Assembly (NCBI GenBank): GCA_964658655.1
Contig: CAZZZL010000018.1
Span: 4,725-68,724, forward strand
Direction of reading: 5' to 3'
DNA length: 64,000 nt
Origin: G963692885 sp964658655
GTDB taxonomy: Bacteria; Acidobacteriota; Terriglobia; Terriglobales; Acidobacteriaceae
The position numbers were made by a program, and so were the translations under genes. The notes under the pieces are model-generated. The model was not told the origin of the DNA and searched no databases. It saw nothing but the letters and a program-made list of their open reading frames with translations. Shown piece after piece: positions 44,816 through 54,500 of the stretch. Each line of letters begins with the position of its first letter. Positions within the stretch are counted from its first letter, which is position 1.

Positions 44816-44843
44816 ACTATATTGAAACGATTCAACAAGTCAA
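44816..44843 (-). promoter_or_regulatory. promoter of the Oar-like receptor gene
   Basis: On the minus strand: TTGACT (44843-44838), a 16-bp spacer, TATAGT (44821-44816). Both hexamers are strong. Transcription would begin near 44809 with a leader of about 78 bases. Confidence 0.75.
44822..44835. promoter_or_regulatory. LacI-family operator inside the receptor promoter spacer
   Basis: TTGAAACGATTCAA, a 14-bp near-perfect palindrome (one central mismatch) with the central CG of LacI/GalR operators. It fills the spacer between -35 and -10, a position where repressor and RNA polymerase cannot both bind. Confidence 0.7.
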
Positions 44844-44956
44844 GCGAAATTGGTGGTGCTTTTTTCCTCCACAAAGACGAAGTTTCTCCGGAGAAACGGA
44901 TGCGGCTGCATTAGGTAAATGTCAGACGAGCTAGACTGCAGACACAAGGTATCGAT

Positions 44957-46207
44957 GTGCTCACCCATCACAATTTTCTTCGCTCGCGCTTATTGACTTA
45001 CCTTGTGCTCGCCATAGCATGTGGGCTGCCCCTCGCTGCGCTTGCGCACTCGCTGCCGGCCACCGGAGCTGCGGCCGGCCAGGCGACCCCGCGTGCAGAT
45101 AGGTCTGTCACAGATGATCCCAAGATCCTCTTCCAGCAAGGTGCGGAAGCTTTGAGTCGTGGCAACTACGACTTAGCGGACGAGCGCTTCAAACAGGTGA
45201 TCCAGCTTGATCCGGCCTCAAGTGCTGCCCATACGAATCTGGGCGTTACCTACATGCGGCAGAAGCGGTGGGTGGATGCGATCAGTGAATTGCAGACTGC
45301 GCATGCACTCTCACCGGCACAGATGGGAACGGTGCTGAACATTGGTCTTGCTTACTATCGGCAGAATGAATTCACCGCTGCGATCGAGCCTTTTACGCAG
45401 GTCCTTGAAAAAGTCCCTGGCTCGCTGCAGGCTCGTTATCTCCTCAGTCTCTGCTATTTTTTTACAGATAACTACACGCTCGCAGCACAGACTCTTGAGC
45501 CCCTTTGGGAGAGTGAATCGAGTAACCTGAATTACCTCTATGTGCTCAGCATAGCTGCCAGTAAATCATCGAATACTCAGCTACAGAAACAGGCGTTCGA
45601 TCAGATGCTGGCCGTAGGTCAGAACGTGCCGGCATTTCACCTGTACCTCGGTAAAGCGTGGCTGGCACAGGACAACACTGCCAACGCACTGGTGGAATTC
45701 AAGAAAGCTTTAGCTGCCCAGCCCGACCTTCCCATGGTCCATTATTTTCTTGGCAGGACATATCTGCAGCAACATGACTACAACCTGGCCGAACAGGAAC
45801 TCTCCAGGGACATCGAGCTTGAGCCGGCGTTTGCCTACAATTACGAAGACCTCGGCATCCTGCACACTTCGCTGGCCAAGCCTGATAAAGCTGAGCAGGA
45901 TTTCCTTCTCGCCGTGAGACATGATCCGAACCTGGCTAACTCCTACTTCAACCTGGCGAAGCTCTATCGCGCATCTTCGCGGTTTCCGGAAGCACTGGCA
46001 GCCATTGACCATGCTGCGGCACTGGTCCCCAAGAGTGCCAGCGTTCACTACCTGCGGGCGCAGGTTCTGGCACGGCTTGGCAGGAAACAGCTGGCCGATG
46101 AGGAGTTTCGCAACGCCGCCGTCCTCTTGAAAGAGTTCAACGATCAGATTCAGAAGGATCCTTCCGGAACCATTGCGGCAGACGCCCAAAATGCTGCTCA
46201 GCAGTAG
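44957..46207 (+). CDS. secreted TPR-repeat protein
   Basis: A 416-residue exported protein: signal segment LLTYLVLAIACGLPLAALAHS, then about nine TPR units, e.g. GNYDLADERFKQVIQLDPASSAAHTNLGVTYM, NEFTAAIEPFTQVLEKVPGSLQARYLL, HDYNLAEQELSRDIELEPAFAYNYEDLGIL. A protein-interaction scaffold in the periplasm. GTG start with AAGG eight bases upstream. It diverges from the receptor gene and shares a 225-bp intergenic region, so it could respond to the same regulator; a link to sugar uptake is only positional. Confidence 0.85.
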   Translation: MLTHHNFLRSRLLTYLVLAIACGLPLAALAHSLPATGAAAGQATPRADRSVTDDPKILFQQGAEALSRGNYDLADERFKQVIQLDPASSAAHTNLGVTYMRQKRWVDAISELQTAHALSPAQMGTVLNIGLAYYRQNEFTAAIEPFTQVLEKVPGSLQARYLLSLCYFFTDNYTLAAQTLEPLWESESSNLNYLYVLSIAASKSSNTQLQKQAFDQMLAVGQNVPAFHLYLGKAWLAQDNTANALVEFKKALAAQPDLPMVHYFLGRTYLQQHDYNLAEQELSRDIELEPAFAYNYEDLGILHTSLAKPDKAEQDFLLAVRHDPNLANSYFNLAKLYRASSRFPEALAAIDHAAALVPKSASVHYLRAQVLARLGRKQLADEEFRNAAVLLKEFNDQIQKDPSGTIAADAQNAAQQ

Positions 46208-46228
46208 GCCATTTCGTACACTGGACCT

Positions 46229-47323
46229 ATGAAGAGAAGCTGCTCGCCGCTGTATTTCACAACACTGATAGCGGGCGCGTTCTTCATGAAAAGTCTGGAT
46301 GGCACCATCATCGCCACGGCGCTTCCGCAAATGGCCAAGAGCTTTCACGTGGGCGCTGTCAGTCTCAACATAGGCATGACGGCTTACCTGCTCACGCTTG
46401 CTGTACTTGTTCCATCTGCGGCTGGGTTGCGGACCGTTATGGATCGCGCAATCTTCGCTGCCGCCATTGCCACGTTCACACTTTCGTCGTTGCTATGCGG
46501 CGTGGCGCACACTCTCACGCAATTCACGCTGATGCGGATTGTGCAGGGTGCGGGCGGCGCCATGATAGTACCGGGGGCCGCTTGATACGTGTTGCGCAAC
46601 AAGCCTAGAGACAGACTTACCCAGGCGATTGCTTCTATCACCTGGCCTGGACTACGGCACTCGTTCTCGGTCCTCCGGTCGGCGGTTTCATCACAACCTG
46701 CGCAAGCTGGCACTGGGTAATCTTTTTAAACCTGCCGCTTGGTGTTCTTGCGTTCGTCTCACCATACTCTGGGTGTAAAACGTCCGTACCGGTGAGCACA
46801 TGCGTTCGACTGAATCACATTTTTGCTTGCCGGCTTCGCTTCCACTGGCATCGTTTATGCCATGGAGAACTGGGCAGCAAGGGCATGCACTGGCAGTGGC
46901 CCACGACTGTCTTTGCGCTCAGCCTGCTGAGCGGCTTGCTCGCCCTGGTCGCAGCGTACCGCAAACCTCAGACATCGTTCATTGATGTGGAATCGCTATT
47001 GTCTGGTCGATTCTCTTCTTCACGGTGCCTGCCGGTCCATGCAGTTGACGTGCATGACGACCCTCGCCTATTCGGAAATTCCGCCAGCGAAAATGAGCCG
47101 CGCCAACTGATTCTTAAGTGCTGTCATGCAGTTCAGCATGGGTGTCGGCATAGCCGTTGGCGCCGTTATTCTTCGATTGGTTACACACGCCCATGATCAT
47201 TCCGGCGCATCGCCGCAGCTCAGGGATTTTCATATTGCCATCCCCTTCATCGCGTTGGTCGCCCCGGTCCTGTCATTGATAGCCTGCCGCCGATGCGGGA
47301 GCCACCACGAGTGGGCAGGCTAG
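46229..47323 (+). pseudogene. MFS multidrug transporter (DHA2), decayed
   Basis: The first 118 codons are intact (DGTIIATALPQMAKSFHVGA; LMRIVQGAGGAMIVPGAA) and end at a TGA at 46583. Homology continues in other frames: LRNKPRDRLTQAIASITWPG, then GPPVGGFITTCASWHWVIFLNLPLGVL, then GFASTGIVYAMEN, GLLALVAAYRKPQ, and MQFSMGVGIAVGAVILRLVTH to 47323. At least four frame changes and probable small deletions occur. It is 21 bases after the TPR gene. The paralogue at 24253-25896 is complete. Confidence 0.85.
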
Positions 47324-47396
47324 GATGAGTTGGAGGTCAATCCCGTCTAGCCGATCAACAAATCGGCCGATTCGTTCGTACCCACTGGCGGTCATC

Positions 47397-47425
47397 TTTC
47401 GCACATTTCCGCTTCGCCCTATAAT
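47397..47425 (+). promoter_or_regulatory. candidate promoter of the DUF2786-like gene
   Basis: A perfect TATAAT at 47420-47425 with a poor -35 (TTCGGC, 17-bp spacing). It places transcription near 47432 and supports the internal TTG start at 47460. Confidence 0.45.
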
Positions 47426-47459
47426 TAAGATCGAAAGAGTCGTACTTGGGGCCTGCTGC

Positions 47460-48182
47460 TTGTCGATCCTTCAAAAAGTAGAAAAGCTCATCCGTCATGA
47501 GGTCAGCGCGCGCAAACTGGGCAGCATTGCCGAGGCAGATGCCTTTGCTGCCAAGGCCCGTCAACTGATCCTTCAGCACCGGGTCGATCGCATCGCTCAC
47601 AACTACGCCGATACGCTCCCTGCTGTCGATACGGACGCCGTTACCGCTCAACAGGCAGGTATCTCATCCCTCAGGATCCGGCAGGAATGGAGTGAACGGC
47701 TGGCCGCCGCGGTAGCCGGAGCGTTTCATTGTGAAGTCGTGCTTCGGTCGGGCTCAAATACGGTCATATTTCTCGGTCATGACAAGGACCGTAAAGCGGC
47801 AGCCTCACTCTATTCTGAGCTTGCCGGGAAAGCGTTTAGTGCCTGCGAGCATGAATTCAAAGAGTGGAAGCTGCGTCGGCAGCGCATGTCCGGTTTGAAC
47901 GGCTCGGATCGCAATGCTGCCTACTCCCGGCGGTGGAAGCAGTCCTTTCTGCTGGGTTTCGCGCAAACCATCTGCCAGCGCTTTATCTGCGATCACAATT
48001 GCATGCACGCCTGCCAGCATGCGGAAGGCCTCGTCAGAATAGGTGCACGACAGGAATGCCCGGCGAAGATGCCCCAGGGCCGCCCGATCGGCGGGATAGA
48101 TCTACTGTACGACGCGGTCTACCGCGGTCAAGCCCTTGCCATCGCTGTCGTGCTCGATCCTGAACATCGTTGCGCAGCGTAA
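47460..48182 (+). CDS. DUF2786-like protein
   Basis: About 240 residues. The N-terminal helix pair SILQKVEKLIRHEV followed by AEADAFAAKARQLILQHRVD resembles the DUF2786 domain; the middle IRQEWSERLAAAVAGAFHCEV with HDKDRKAAASLYSELAGKA and WKQSFLLGFAQTICQRF match its associated C-terminal region. Function unknown; related proteins occur on mobile elements and in stand-alone contexts. The frame is open from 47325, but a TATAAT box at 47420 favours a TTG start at 47460. It sits between the MFS pseudogene and the NRPS cluster; no motif ties it to either. Confidence 0.6.
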   Translation: MSILQKVEKLIRHEVSARKLGSIAEADAFAAKARQLILQHRVDRIAHNYADTLPAVDTDAVTAQQAGISSLRIRQEWSERLAAAVAGAFHCEVVLRSGSNTVIFLGHDKDRKAAASLYSELAGKAFSACEHEFKEWKLRRQRMSGLNGSDRNAAYSRRWKQSFLLGFAQTICQRFICDHNCMHACQHAEGLVRIGARQECPAKMPQGRPIGGIDLLYDAVYRGQALAIAVVLDPEHRCAA

Positions 48183-48269
48183 AGCATTTGCTCAGCTGTC
48201 AACTCTGCACACCCTCTCGCCGAGATGAGATGATCGAACGGTCGCGTTGCTCTTTAGAAGCGTTGATCT

Positions 48270-51200
48270 CTACGTTAGTTTCTGGGCCTGCATGTATTCC
48301 GACAACAGGCGGATCGTCGGCGCCTGGAAGAGAGTGCTGAGCATCATGCGGACACCCAGCCGCGCTTCAACTTCTGCGAAGAGCCGCAATGCGAGCAGCG
48401 AGTGGCCGCCAATCTGGAAGAAATCATCGTCGATACTGATCTGGTTAAGGTGAAAACCCTCCTGCCAGATCGCAACCAGTTCTTTCTCCAGCACATTTCG
48501 AGGTAATTCCAGAACCCGTTCTTTGTCGGTCGGCACAGCAAGCGTCGCCAGTTTTTTGCGATCGATCTTGCCGTTGGCGGTCCGTGGAAATTCTGCTACT
48601 TCGAAAAGCTTTCGAGCCGCCATGTAGCTCGGCAGCAGAGTTGCCTGGTGTGCGATCAATCCCGGCACATCAAGTGGATGCCCGGCTTTGAGTTGGAGTG
48701 CGCCAACGAGCACCGGGCTGGCACCCTCCAACTCTTGTAAAGTCACAACCGCCTCTTCAACCGTGGGATGGCTTCGGAGAGCTGCTTCGACTTCGCCGAC
48801 CTCAATGCGGTAGCCTCGGACCTTCACCTGCTGGTCCATTCGCCCCATGTAGACCAGCGAACCGTCGTCGTTGTACGAACACAGGTCTCCGGTGCGGTAT
48901 GCCCTGCCCGGCTCCTCCAGATGCTCGAGCTTTACAAATTTTTCTGCCGTCAGCTCAGGCCGACCGAGGTAGCCGCGCGCCACACCCTCACCGGCAATCA
49001 GCAGTTCGCCCGGCATCCCCTGGGGTACCAGCTGCAAGTCGCAATCGACCAGGTAGAGACGCGTATTGGACAGAGGACGGCCGATGCTTGCCGGAGTACC
49101 TGCGAGTCGCCTTGTCCACGTGGAGTATGTAGTGGTTTCCGTCGGCCCATACAGGTCATTCACTGCCGAGACGCCAGTTTCAGCATAAAGGCGGTCAACC
49201 AGGTGGGCGGAAAGCGGTTCACCGGCCAGGTTCATGGTCCGGACTGTAGATGGGATACGCTTCTGGTCCAGCAGCGCAGCAATGGCACTGGGAACTGTCG
49301 TCACTAGCGTGACCTCCGCCGCGGCAGGAAGGTTGGCAATTTCGAGTACATCCCGGGCGAGTATGACAGTGCCGCCACTGACCAGCGGAACAAAAATTTC
49401 GAAGACCGACAAATCGAAACAGATCGACGTCGAAGCCAGCGTACCGCGCAGTTCCTCTGTTGAGAACGTTTTGTTACCCCACGTAAGGAACGACACAGTG
49501 CTGTGATGTTCAATCGCCACACCCTTTGGCTGCCCAGTGGATCCTGAGGTGTAGATGACGTAGGCAAGGGCCTGCGGCGAGACCGGAAGGTCGGGGTTTT
49601 GATCGAAATGAAGTGGTAGCGGCCGTCCGGCTCCCGGCGGTAGTACAGTCGGGCCTCTGGGGGATAGCTCCTGGACCCACGACTCCGAAAGGATCACCTG
49701 TGCGCCGCTGTCTTCCAGCATGAAGCGAAGCCGTTCTTCGGGATACTGCGTATCCATGGGCAGGTATGCGGCGCCCGCCTTGAGAATGCCGAGCATCGAC
49801 GCCACCATGTCGGCCGAACGCTCAAGGTGTACCCCGACAACGAGTTGCGCACCTGCACCCGCTGACTTCTCCAGAATACTGTGTGCGATGCGATTGGCCA
49901 TGCGGTTCAGGTCGCTGTAACTGATGCGTTCTGTTCCATCGACTAATGCGATAGCATTCGGCGTCTCTACAGCCTGCGCTTCAAATAACTGGTGGATAGC
50001 GCGATCACGTGGAAAGTCCATGTCGGTCTGGTTCCACTTCCTTACCAGCCGATCACGCTCTTCGGGAGTGACCAGGTCGAGTGACGCAATTGTCTTCTGT
50101 GGCGAATGAATGGCATCCCGCAGCGACATCACGAACGCATCCGCAAAACGACTGATGGCCGCTGCTGCGAAAAGATCAGTTCGGTACTCGATGTAACCTC
50201 CAATGCGATCCTTGCTCTCATGAATCTGGAACGTAAGATCAAATTTTGCTGAACCCGGGTCAAGCGGCACACTGGATGATTCCGTCGCGACCACATCGCC
50301 CACGTAGGAATCAAAACCCATCATGGTCTGAAAGATCGGCGCATTGGCGGTGCCGGCCTCGCTGCCCAACTCAGCCAGAATTTTCTGCAGTGGCACGTCC
50401 TGGTTCGACTGTGCGTCCAGCACTGTCTCGCGGACTGCTTGGAGAAGATCGACGAAGCGCATTTCCCCCGTGACAGAACAACGCATGACCAGTGTATTTA
50501 CAAAAAAACCGATCAGAGGCTCGGCCTGCGTGCTGTGGCGGCTCGAGACCGGCGAGCCCACACAAACGTCCGTCATGCTGGTGAAACGGTGGAGAAGTGC
50601 GACGTAAGCAGCCAGCAGCAGAATGTAAGGTGACGCATTCCGCGCCCGCGCCAGGCTTCGGATCGCTTCTGTGTCCCCGGGCACAAAAGGGATGGCATGG
50701 ATCGCGCCTTCAAATGGCGTCCGAACTGCCGGATGAAGCACAAAAGGTAACGGCAACGGTTCTGGCAGACCGGCAAGTTTGCTTTTCCAGTACTCTAACT
50801 GCCCGCGGAGTTCAGGCGTGGAGAGCCAGCGCTCACGCCTGGCAAATTCCTTGTATTGAAGAGGCAGGGCTGTGAGTTTCGGTCCTTGCCCCGCCGCGAA
50901 AGCGTTGTATGCAACCAATAACTCACGCAGCAGGATACGCATCGACCAGCGATCCGAAATGATGTGATGAATGTTGATGAAGACCACAAACCGGTCCGGC
51001 TCCATCCCGAGCAGGTAGAAGCGGACCAGGGGAGCAGCACGCAGATCGAAGGGCTTCCGGGTGAGTGTCCGCAGCGTCTGCTGCAGGTGATTTTCTTTCA
51101 ACGCGGGATCAATTTGGCTGTAATCAAGTATCTGCAGCGGGACCGGCAGACTTGCATGGACACGCTGAAAAGCGGTACCGCGGGAGTCCTGTTGAACGTC

Positions 51201-51572
51201 TGTGCGCAATGCTTCATGCCGCTCAACAACAAGATCGATCGCGCGCTGCAGGATGCCCGCATCAACACTTGCCCGAATGTCTGCAGACTCCGGAATGTTG
51301 TATGCGAAGTTGCCGGGCTGAAATTGCTCCAGCAGCCAGAGGCGCTCTTGCGCGTATGACAGCGGAGCTTTATCGCTTCCCTCGCAATAAGCAAGCAACA
51401 TCGCTTTGCGAGCGACCAGTTCCGGCTTCAGATCCTCATCAATTGCGCCGGCAGGCGCGCTGATACGGAGCTTTCCCGCGAGCAGCCGTAGCTCCACCCC
51501 GCGTTTCTCAAGCAATGCCAGAAACTCGGTGTCCGAAAGCTGCTGCAGACCGCTGCGATTCACCGTTGACAT
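48270..51572 (-). CDS. non-ribosomal peptide synthetase module (docking-C-A-PCP)
   Basis: A 1,100-residue single module. Residues 10-62 resemble the TubC-type N-terminal docking domain (LLEKRGVELRLLAGKLRISAPAG). Condensation domain about 68-500: SYAQERLWLLEQF, RHEALRT, HHIISDRWS (202-210, active; Gly of the usual HHxxxDG replaced by Arg), IGFFVNTLVMR. Adenylation about 520-1010: YTSGSTGQPKG, FDLSVFEIF, YGPTETT, YRTGDL, NGKIDRKKL. Carrier Ser1058 in IGGHSLLAL. No thioesterase. Binding-pocket positions read D-L-F-S-N-A-L-T-Y-K, like small-residue (Gly/Ala) codes as I recall them, unverified. Twenty-seven bases follow the PKS stop, so both share a message. Confidence 0.95.
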   Translation of the reverse strand: MSTVNRSGLQQLSDTEFLALLEKRGVELRLLAGKLRISAPAGAIDEDLKPELVARKAMLLAYCEGSDKAPLSYAQERLWLLEQFQPGNFAYNIPESADIRASVDAGILQRAIDLVVERHEALRTDVQQDSRGTAFQRVHASLPVPLQILDYSQIDPALKENHLQQTLRTLTRKPFDLRAAPLVRFYLLGMEPDRFVVFINIHHIISDRWSMRILLRELLVAYNAFAAGQGPKLTALPLQYKEFARRERWLSTPELRGQLEYWKSKLAGLPEPLPLPFVLHPAVRTPFEGAIHAIPFVPGDTEAIRSLARARNASPYILLLAAYVALLHRFTSMTDVCVGSPVSSRHSTQAEPLIGFFVNTLVMRCSVTGEMRFVDLLQAVRETVLDAQSNQDVPLQKILAELGSEAGTANAPIFQTMMGFDSYVGDVVATESSSVPLDPGSAKFDLTFQIHESKDRIGGYIEYRTDLFAAAAISRFADAFVMSLRDAIHSPQKTIASLDLVTPEERDRLVRKWNQTDMDFPRDRAIHQLFEAQAVETPNAIALVDGTERISYSDLNRMANRIAHSILEKSAGAGAQLVVGVHLERSADMVASMLGILKAGAAYLPMDTQYPEERLRFMLEDSGAQVILSESWVQELSPRGPTVLPPGAGRPLPLHFDQNPDLPVSPQALAYVIYTSGSTGQPKGVAIEHHSTVSFLTWGNKTFSTEELRGTLASTSICFDLSVFEIFVPLVSGGTVILARDVLEIANLPAAAEVTLVTTVPSAIAALLDQKRIPSTVRTMNLAGEPLSAHLVDRLYAETGVSAVNDLYGPTETTTYSTWTRRLAGTPASIGRPLSNTRLYLVDCDLQLVPQGMPGELLIAGEGVARGYLGRPELTAEKFVKLEHLEEPGRAYRTGDLCSYNDDGSLVYMGRMDQQVKVRGYRIEVGEVEAALRSHPTVEEAVVTLQELEGASPVLVGALQLKAGHPLDVPGLIAHQATLLPSYMAARKLFEVAEFPRTANGKIDRKKLATLAVPTDKERVLELPRNVLEKELVAIWQEGFHLNQISIDDDFFQIGGHSLLALRLFAEVEARLGVRMMLSTLFQAPTIRLLSEYMQAQKLT

Positions 51573-51599
51573 AAATCGAAATGTCCCGGCGTACTTCGC

Positions 51600-54500
51600 C
51601 TATATCTCAATTTCAACACGCTCCGCATCTTTCTGCGGAGTGCCCGCAGCGGCTCCAAGTCTGGCCTCTACCAGGATTGCGATGGCTGCCGGAGTAGGCG
51701 AGTCGAAGATGATCCGCAAAGGAAGGCTCACAGAAAAACGTTCGCGGATGCGCGCGATGACCTGCGCGCCCATGAGCGAATGACCGCCCAGTTCGAAAAA
51801 GTCATCGTGAATGCCGACCTTCTCGAGTGCCAGCAACTCCTGCAGGATATCCGTGATGCCCTGCTGAACCGCAGTATCTGGAGCCTCATACCCGCGCGAA
51901 AGTTCAGGCCGGGCGTGAGGCGCATTGCTGCCGGAGGTCTGAAGTTGGCTCGCGGCGGAGGGATCTGCCTTGGCGCCTGCGCGGGCCTTCTCAATCAACC
52001 GCGGCAGGTCTCGCGTTGAAACTGCGACCTGACTCACCGGCGCATTCAGGAGCAGGTCAAAAACCTGACCGCCCTCTTCATTCGAAATGCCAAGTTTAAC
52101 TTCCTGAGCGCCCTCGGATTTCATCTTGCTCATGGCTGCCGCATCGACGGCCATGCCGGTCTCACTCCAGTTGTCCCAGTTGACCGATAGCACACGGGTC
52201 CCGTTTCGGTCATCGTGCGCCGCGGCGAAACCGTCGAGGTAGGCATTTGCAGCAGCATAGGTGCACAGGCCTATCGAAGGAATCACAGCGCTGATGGAGG
52301 AGCACAGCATGACGAAATCAAGTCCGCCACCGGCAATCGCGTCGGCAATCCAGCCAGTCCCTTCGGATTTGGCTGCGAAAATGCGCGGAACCGCTGCCTC
52401 TTCCGTAATACCGATTACGGTGTAATCCACGACGCCTGCAGCGTGGATGATCCCGGCCAGGCCATGAACTGTTGCCCTGGCATGTGCGACCACCTCCTGC
52501 ATGCGCTTGCGGTTCTGGACATCACCCTGCAGAACTTCAACAGTTCCGCCCGACTTCTGGATGCGCAATAGCCACTGTACTTTTTGTCGCATGGCAGGAT
52601 CGGTCTGAGCACCATCGGCAAGCGCCTGCCATTCTGTCGGCGGAGGAAAGGCAGAACGCCCGACCAGCACCAGGTGCGCCTCTGCCGTTTTCGCCAGATG
52701 CTCGGCCAGGACCAGGCCGATGCCGCCCACGCCGCCCGTCAGAATGTATGCGCCGCCCTGCCGCAGCTTTGCGCGGCCGACTTCCGCAGATGCCAGTGGC
52801 AGGGACTCCCAAGAAGGCACCCAACGCGCGCGACCTCGGAATGCCACCAGGTCGTCTTCGCCCTGCGCGCGAATCTCTCCTGTCACCTGCCCGGCTAAAA
52901 GGGAGAGTACCTCATCGCTCGCAAGGTCGCCGTCGAAATCAATAACCTGGCGGCGCAGCCCGCGAAGTTCCACGCCGAGTACATCCCCGAGTGAGGCAAC
53001 TGAGCTTTGTGCGGCATGGCTACGGCCTTCGTCAAGGACGTCGAATGCCTGGTCGGTCAGGACGTGGAACGCCATGCCATCTATATTGCCCGTCTGCTGC
53101 AGGGCCTGCCCTAAATGAAATAGCTGCAGATAGGGATAGCAAAGAGGGCTCTCTTTCACCTGCTTAGGCCCAAGATAAATCAGGTGGTCGGGCCACAGTT
53201 CTTCCTGCCGCAGCGCTGCGAGCAGCTGAACATGCTGCTTTGCGTCCCGAGGGTCGAAGGTGTAGGAGGAATCTGATGTCTTTTCGAATTTTTCTCCGTA
53301 ATAGACCGCGGTTACAACATCGTGCGCGCGGAGCGTCTCGCTGATCCTCGCGACAAGCTTGTTCTCCCTGTCAGCGATGACGACCCAATGGCGGGGTGTC
53401 TCAGCGTTCTCCCCAGTGACCTTCTTGAAACTGGGATGTTGCGGCACACTACGCCAGCTTCTGCCGTAAATCCATTGCGTCACGTCGTCACGTTTGTTGA
53501 GAGGACCGGTCGCCTTCGAACCCGTGTGCGTCGACCGGCCAAACTCATCATCGATCCAATAGTGCTGGCGCTCGAAGGGGTAGGTCGGCAGCGAAGTCCT
53601 GTGGGGGCGTCTATCGCCATGAACCGCGTCCCAGTCCAGCGGCACGCCCGCAAGCCAGAGCTGACCGAGGGTTTGCAGCCAGTGTTCCCTATCCGACGAT
53701 TGCGAGACTGCGCGCCGGGTCGTCGAGACAAGACGTATATCTTTGTTGCCTCGAGCAGCGGACTTCGCAAGGCCTGTCAACGTCTCTCCCGGGCCCACCT
53801 CGATCAGGACACCCGCGCCCCTGGCCGTCAGCTTCTCCAGGTTGTCCGCGAAACGGACCGCGCGTCGCTGGTGCTCTGCCCAGTATTCGGGACTGGTAGC
53901 TTCCTCATCTGTGATCCAGGTGCCCGTCAGGTTCGAAAGAAAGGGAATGGTAGGCTTTGAAAGCTCAAATTTGCGCACAATCTCGGCGGCCTTGATGGTT
54001 ATCGGATCGAGCATTGCCGAGTGAAATGCATGCGAGGTCGGCAGTAACTGGCAGGCTACCCGCTGCCCCGCCATGGAGGCGGCAAACCTTTGAATGCTAT
54101 CTGTCGGACCGGAGACGATAATTTGTTTTGGCGCGTTGATAGCCGCGATCGATAAATCACCCGGCAACTGTCTCAGGACATCTTCTTCTGACAGGGACAG
54201 GGCGAGCATGTTTCCGGTCGGCATCGACTGCACGAGCCGTCCTCGCTCCGCCACCAGCAGCAGCACGTCTTCGAGCTTAAAGACACCGGCGATCGTAGCC
54301 GCTAGGTACTGTCCGAGACTATGTCCGAGCATCGCCGTTGGCCGGACACCGGTCGCCAGCAGCCGCTGAGCGAGCGCGTATTCGAGCACGACCAATGCTG
54401 CCGGTGTGATCGCGGCTTGCCGCAGGCGCGCGGTCGCCTCTTCTTCCTGGCCGGGTTCAGGAAAAAGAAGGGTCCGCAGGTCGAACTTCAAAATGTATTC

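Noticed and set aside
53322..53960. Plus-strand frame of 212 codons antisense to the PKS
   Set aside because: It lies wholly within the PKS acyltransferase/ketoreductase coding region and has no motif.
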